DNA from: Kitasatospora indigofera
GTDB taxonomy: Bacteria > Actinomycetota > Actinomycetes > Streptomycetales > Streptomycetaceae
Length of the DNA: 64,000 bases
Direction: 5' to 3'
Assembly (NCBI RefSeq): GCF_014655955.1
Contig: NZ_BNBO01000010.1
Span: forward strand, 114,149-178,148
This document shows positions 61,761 to 64,000 of the stretch, piece by piece. Every line of letters begins with the position of its first letter. Position 1 is the first letter of the stretch. The notes beneath the pieces are model-generated. The model saw only the letters and a list, made by a program, of their open reading frames with translations, was not told the DNA's origin and searched no databases. The translations under genes were made by a program, and so were the position numbers.

Positions 61761-62516
61761 TCAGTCGTTGATGCGCCAGCTAGGAAGCGCAGCCAAAGCC
61801 CGTGCCCGTGCCTCTACGACAGCCATGCGTGCGGCCCGCTCGCCCGCCTGGACGTGTGCAGCTTGGCTCGTGCTCTGCCCTGGCCACTTGCGGTAGAGAA
61901 GGCCTGTCTCGGCGGTGAACCACCCTCGACTCACAGCGTCGAGCGCCATCAGTAGCCCGGTGTCCTCGGACGCAGGCAGTGCCATCCATCCACCTAGGGC
62001 GAGCAGGACATCCCGTCGCATGAACAGCGTGGCCGGGTGCACCTGCGCGCGGTAGTCGTGGGTCGACCAGTGGTCGAGCACTGCACCGCGCTCTATGGGT
62101 CCCTCGGGCGGGTCCTGGTCGAAGCCGGCGGTGGAACCATCGGGAAGCAAGTCCAGCACGCGCGAGGTGGTCCAGCAGATGCCGGGGTGCTCTTCCAGGA
62201 CAGCGAGGTCCCGAGCCAGGGTGCCCGAGGTCAGCATGTCATCGGCATCAAGCACCTTGACGTACCGACCCGTTGCGCGAGGCAGTGCGAGCGTGCGGGT
62301 GACGGCGGCACGGCTCGGTCGCCCCTGCCCAAAGCTGATGCGTGGGTCGTTGGGAACATGCGGGACGACCTTGTCGGTAGTGCCGTCCTCCTGGATGACC
62401 CACTGCCAGTCCCAACCCTCGGGAAGCTGCTGGTCCAGCAGCGACTTGTAGGCGTCGGCCAAGTACTCCGCCGCAGGCGCGTGTACCGCCGTGATGACGG
62501 AAATGATGTTGGTCAT
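61761..62516 (-). CDS. glycosyltransferase, GT-A (family 2-like)
   Basis: 251 residues from ATG (MTNIISVITAVHAPAAEYLADAY). Nucleotide-sugar site DW...WVIQEDGT and the metal motif VKVLDADDML; later PATLFMRRDVLLALGGWMALPASEDTGLLMAL is typical of GT2 donors/acceptors. It begins 2 bp after the GntR stop, so the two are one unit. Such GntR-GT pairs recur in actinomycete elements. Acceptor unknown; it may glycosylate an element or host product. Confidence 0.85.
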   Translation of the reverse strand: MTNIISVITAVHAPAAEYLADAYKSLLDQQLPEGWDWQWVIQEDGTTDKVVPHVPNDPRISFGQGRPSRAAVTRTLALPRATGRYVKVLDADDMLTSGTLARDLAVLEEHPGICWTTSRVLDLLPDGSTAGFDQDPPEGPIERGAVLDHWSTHDYRAQVHPATLFMRRDVLLALGGWMALPASEDTGLLMALDAVSRGWFTAETGLLYRKWPGQSTSQAAHVQAGERAARMAVVEARARALAALPSWRIND

Positions 62517-62518
62517 GC

Positions 62519-63307
62519 TCACCACCTGTTCAAGGGAGTCGTGAACACCAGCTCGGTGCGATCACCGGGCAGGGTGACGTCGGATACCTCGACGACGCGC
62601 CCGCCAGTATCGATGCTGACCTTGCGGAGCACGATCACCGAAACGCCGGCCCGAAGGCCCAACTCCTCCGCCTCTTCAGCGGTGGGGGGTCGGGCGGTGA
62701 GGTGCTCATCGATGCGGTCCAGCTCGATACCGATCGTGAAGAGCTGATTCTGCGTACCGCCCGGCCACGGCTCGGTGCTGGGATCGAGTAGCTCAGGGTT
62801 CGCCTTGACGACGTCGTAGACGAGGTAGGAGTGGGACAGGTTGAACGGGGCGTCCTCCTCCTGGTAGCGAGTGCGGTAGATCCGTTCGAGCAGCTGCGTA
62901 CCGGGCGCGACACCGAAGACGTGGGCCAGGTCCTCGTTGGCCTCTACCTTCTGGAAGTCCGCGCTGAACACCAGGTCCGAGACCGTCAGACCGGTGTCGT
63001 GCTCGGTCGCGCCGGTCTCCCGACGGGTGGTGTCGGAGAGGCGGGCCCGGTCCTTCTCCCACTGGTGACGCTGGTTGGTACGCACGACGAGCTTCCGAGG
63101 CTTGCGCACGAAGTTGCCCCGTCCGTGGACCTTGTCGACCACTCCCTCGGCAGCCAGGACGCCCAGCGCCTGCCGGATGGTCGGAAGGCTCGTCTTGTAG
63201 TGCCCCGTTAGGTCAGGCGTCTCGGACGGCAACTTGCCGCCGGGCAGCCACTCGCCGGCACGGATGCGGATACGAAGGTCGTCCGCAATCTTCTCGTACT
63301 TGGCCAT
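62519..63307 (-). CDS. GntR-family regulator with UTRA domain (KorSA-like)
   Basis: 262 residues. Winged helix N-terminus YEKIADDLRIRIRAGEWLPGGKLPSETPDLTGHYKTSLPTIRQALGVLAAEGVVDKVHGRGNFV; UTRA ligand domain after residue 95 (FGVAPGTQLLERIYRTRYQEEDAPFNLSHSYLVYDV, AGVSVIVLRKVSIDTGGRVVEV). In pSAM2-like elements this type of repressor (KorSA) controls the rightward activator/replication operon. Here palindromes flank a promoter directed to the right, which supports that role. Start ATG. Confidence 0.85.
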   Translation of the reverse strand: MAKYEKIADDLRIRIRAGEWLPGGKLPSETPDLTGHYKTSLPTIRQALGVLAAEGVVDKVHGRGNFVRKPRKLVVRTNQRHQWEKDRARLSDTTRRETGATEHDTGLTVSDLVFSADFQKVEANEDLAHVFGVAPGTQLLERIYRTRYQEEDAPFNLSHSYLVYDVVKANPELLDPSTEPWPGGTQNQLFTIGIELDRIDEHLTARPPTAEEAEELGLRAGVSVIVLRKVSIDTGGRVVEVSDVTLPGDRTELVFTTPLNRW

Positions 63308-63351
63308 TTCGGACCTCGCTGCTCTATCTCGGTGACTGCGACAGCTTAAGT

Positions 63352-63419
63352 CCTCAAGAGGTGTTGACGCGACGACTGACGGGGCCTCATAGTCTTAACC
63401 AGCTCCTCAAGAGGAGCTG
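63352..63419. promoter_or_regulatory. two GntR-type operators, centres 53 bp apart
   Basis: CCTCAAGAGG at 63352-63361 recurs inside the larger palindrome CAGCTCCTCAAGAGGAGCTG at 63400-63419. Their centres are 53 bp apart, close to five helical turns, so bound dimers would face the same side. A weaker copy (TCTTGAGG) lies at 63431. The first operator lies just upstream of the -35 box and the second covers the expected start point. Confidence 0.7.
63364..63393 (+). promoter_or_regulatory. rightward promoter controlled by the GntR operators
   Basis: TTGACG (63364-63369) and CATAGT (63388-63393), spacer 18 bp. Start of transcription expected near 63400, inside the second palindrome. It would drive the operon beginning at 63781 with a leader of about 380 nt. 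Confidence 0.6.
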
Positions 63420-63595
63420 AGGACAGCTTGTCTTGAGGGCCTTCTTTGGGTTGCTCGGACCTGCGAAAGAGGCGCCTGGAGGGGTGGGGTGACAGCCCCC
63501 CGAAGGAAGTGCTCGTCCCTTGAGAACTGAATAGGTCCCGCCGAGAGCCCCGCGAAAGGAGGTGTCTGGGGAGAGGCGGAGGCAGACCGAAAGGC

Positions 63596-63650
63596 GGACG
63601 GCCCTTAGCGGGCCCCTGCGGGGGTGAGGGTGCGACTCCCTCCCCGTCCA
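63596..63650 (+). ncRNA. tRNA-like fold in the leader
   Basis: Within the long leader, GGACGG (63596-63601) pairs with CCGTCC (63644-63649), followed by A, and GAGGG (63626-63630), loop TGCGACT, CCCTC (63638-63642) is a clear T-arm-like hairpin with a loop close to the tRNA consensus. CCC/GGG and CCCC/GGGG stems lie between. Total 55 nt, so it is a miniature with no anticodon arm of normal size. It could be a tRNA-like element or chance. The rest of 63308-63780 is non-coding. Confidence 0.35.
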
Positions 63651-63780
63651 CTCGCAGCCGGCCAGCGCTCGATGCGCTGACCAGCTGTTGTTATCCGGCT
63701 CGTTGAGTTGGGCTGCCGCGCTCCCGGCCAAGGTTCGCGCGGCAGCCCCTCGGGCCCACACACCTGGAAGAGGTAGACCC

Positions 63781-64000
63781 GTGAAACTGATTGTTGCAGG
63801 ACAGGAGGCCGCCACGGCCTCCGAGTTCGCCGAGCTGGCGCTCGGCATCGACGTGGAGCTGTTCGCCGGGACGTTCGGCGAGTCCGCGCTTTCGCGGCGG
63901 GCCCGGCTGGCGGTCGCGAACGAGGTGCTGCGGGACCTGGGCCCGGAGGAGGCCAGGTACGCGAAGGCCCTGATGCGCACGGCGGCCCGCCGCCGGCTGC
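63781..64000 (+). CDS. unknown protein, 5' part, first gene of the rightward element operon
   Basis: 73 codons from GTG (KLIVAGQEAATASEFAELAL follows), open to the window edge. AGAGG lies 10 bp upstream. Helical and charged, for example VELFAGTFGESALSRRARL and EEARYAKALMRTAARRR. It resembles nothing I can name. Position after the GntR-controlled promoter suggests an element function such as replication or transfer accessory. Confidence 0.6.
   Translation, partial: MKLIVAGQEAATASEFAELALGIDVELFAGTFGESALSRRARLAVANEVLRDLGPEEARYAKALMRTAARRRL

Larger units (their letters stand above)
57918..64000. mobile_element. left part of an integrated actinomycete element at tRNA-Tyr
   Basis: Everything right of the tRNA-Tyr fragment looks acquired. 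The GC content of 58.4-60.9 kb is visibly lower than that of the neighbours, and the gene set (STAND NTPase cargo, GntR-UTRA regulator with rightward promoter, glycosyltransferase) is that of actinomycete integrative elements (AICE). No integrase or replication gene is in view; they should be to the right. SLP1 of S. coelicolor is known to use a tRNA-Tyr gene. Confidence 0.65.

Noticed and set aside
63387..63980. Leftward frame of about 197 codons at the window end
   Set aside because: It crosses the promoter, leader and the start of the better-supported rightward gene, and has no domain or start signal.

Overview
The window is very GC-rich chromosomal DNA from a Streptomycetaceae actinomycete. 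Streptomyces or Kitasatospora-like is an inference from codon use, NusG with a long acidic N-terminus, and the gene order rpmG-MaoC-MaoC-murB-add-aspC-tRNA-Trp-secE-nusG-rplKA-two lipoproteins-rplJL-rpoBC. No 16S rRNA is present to fix the genus.

Layout, left to right. (1) 1-0.3 kb: the 5' part of rpsL with its promoter, running left into the str operon. (2) 0.8-32.6 kb: an accessory block of about 32 kb between rpsL and rpoC. It holds a DUF1707 membrane protein, an ABC exporter pair, a DUF2786 protein, two ADP-ribosylglycohydrolases, an unusual chaperone operon (large TPR protein, J-like protein, GrpE-like protein, zinc-ribbon Hsp70, zinc-ribbon TPR protein), a lipoprotein serpin, a P450, a sirtuin, a probably 5'-truncated VWA gene, a helicase-associated-domain protein, a WGR/beta-propeller protein, a two-component system with a DUF4097 lipoprotein, two duplicated initiator tRNA genes, and a divergent TetR/hydrolase pair. 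(3) 32.6-47.8 kb: core transcription and translation genes, all leftward, with recognisable promoters, an L10 leader attenuator and intrinsic terminators. (4) 48-57.8 kb: aspC, add, murB, a secreted FG-GAP-like protein, two MaoC hydratases, rpmG, tRNA-Met, tRNA-Thr, a degenerate amidohydrolase and sodF with a Nur-box-like operator. (5) 57.9 kb to the end: the left part of an integrated mobile element. It begins at a 49-bp 3' fragment of a tRNA-Tyr gene. A two-gene NTPase/TPR module of clearly lower GC follows, then a membrane-anchored protein, a glycosyltransferase/GntR pair, a rightward promoter flanked by two matching palindromes, a tRNA-like fold and the first gene of a rightward operon. 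Integrase and transfer genes would lie beyond the window.

How it fits together. Regions 3 and 4 are the normal machinery: RNA polymerase subunits, elongation factor NusG, translocon subunit SecE, ribosomal proteins, cell-wall and superoxide-defence enzymes. The parts worth a second look are the Hsp70/J/GrpE/TPR operon (6.7-15.5 kb), whose J protein has HSP in place of HPD and whose Hsp70 carries four zinc ribbons between its two halves, and the STAND-like NTPase module inside the tRNA-Tyr element (58.4-60.9 kb), which looks like element cargo. Both functions are inferred. All calls come from reading the sequence; no database search was run.
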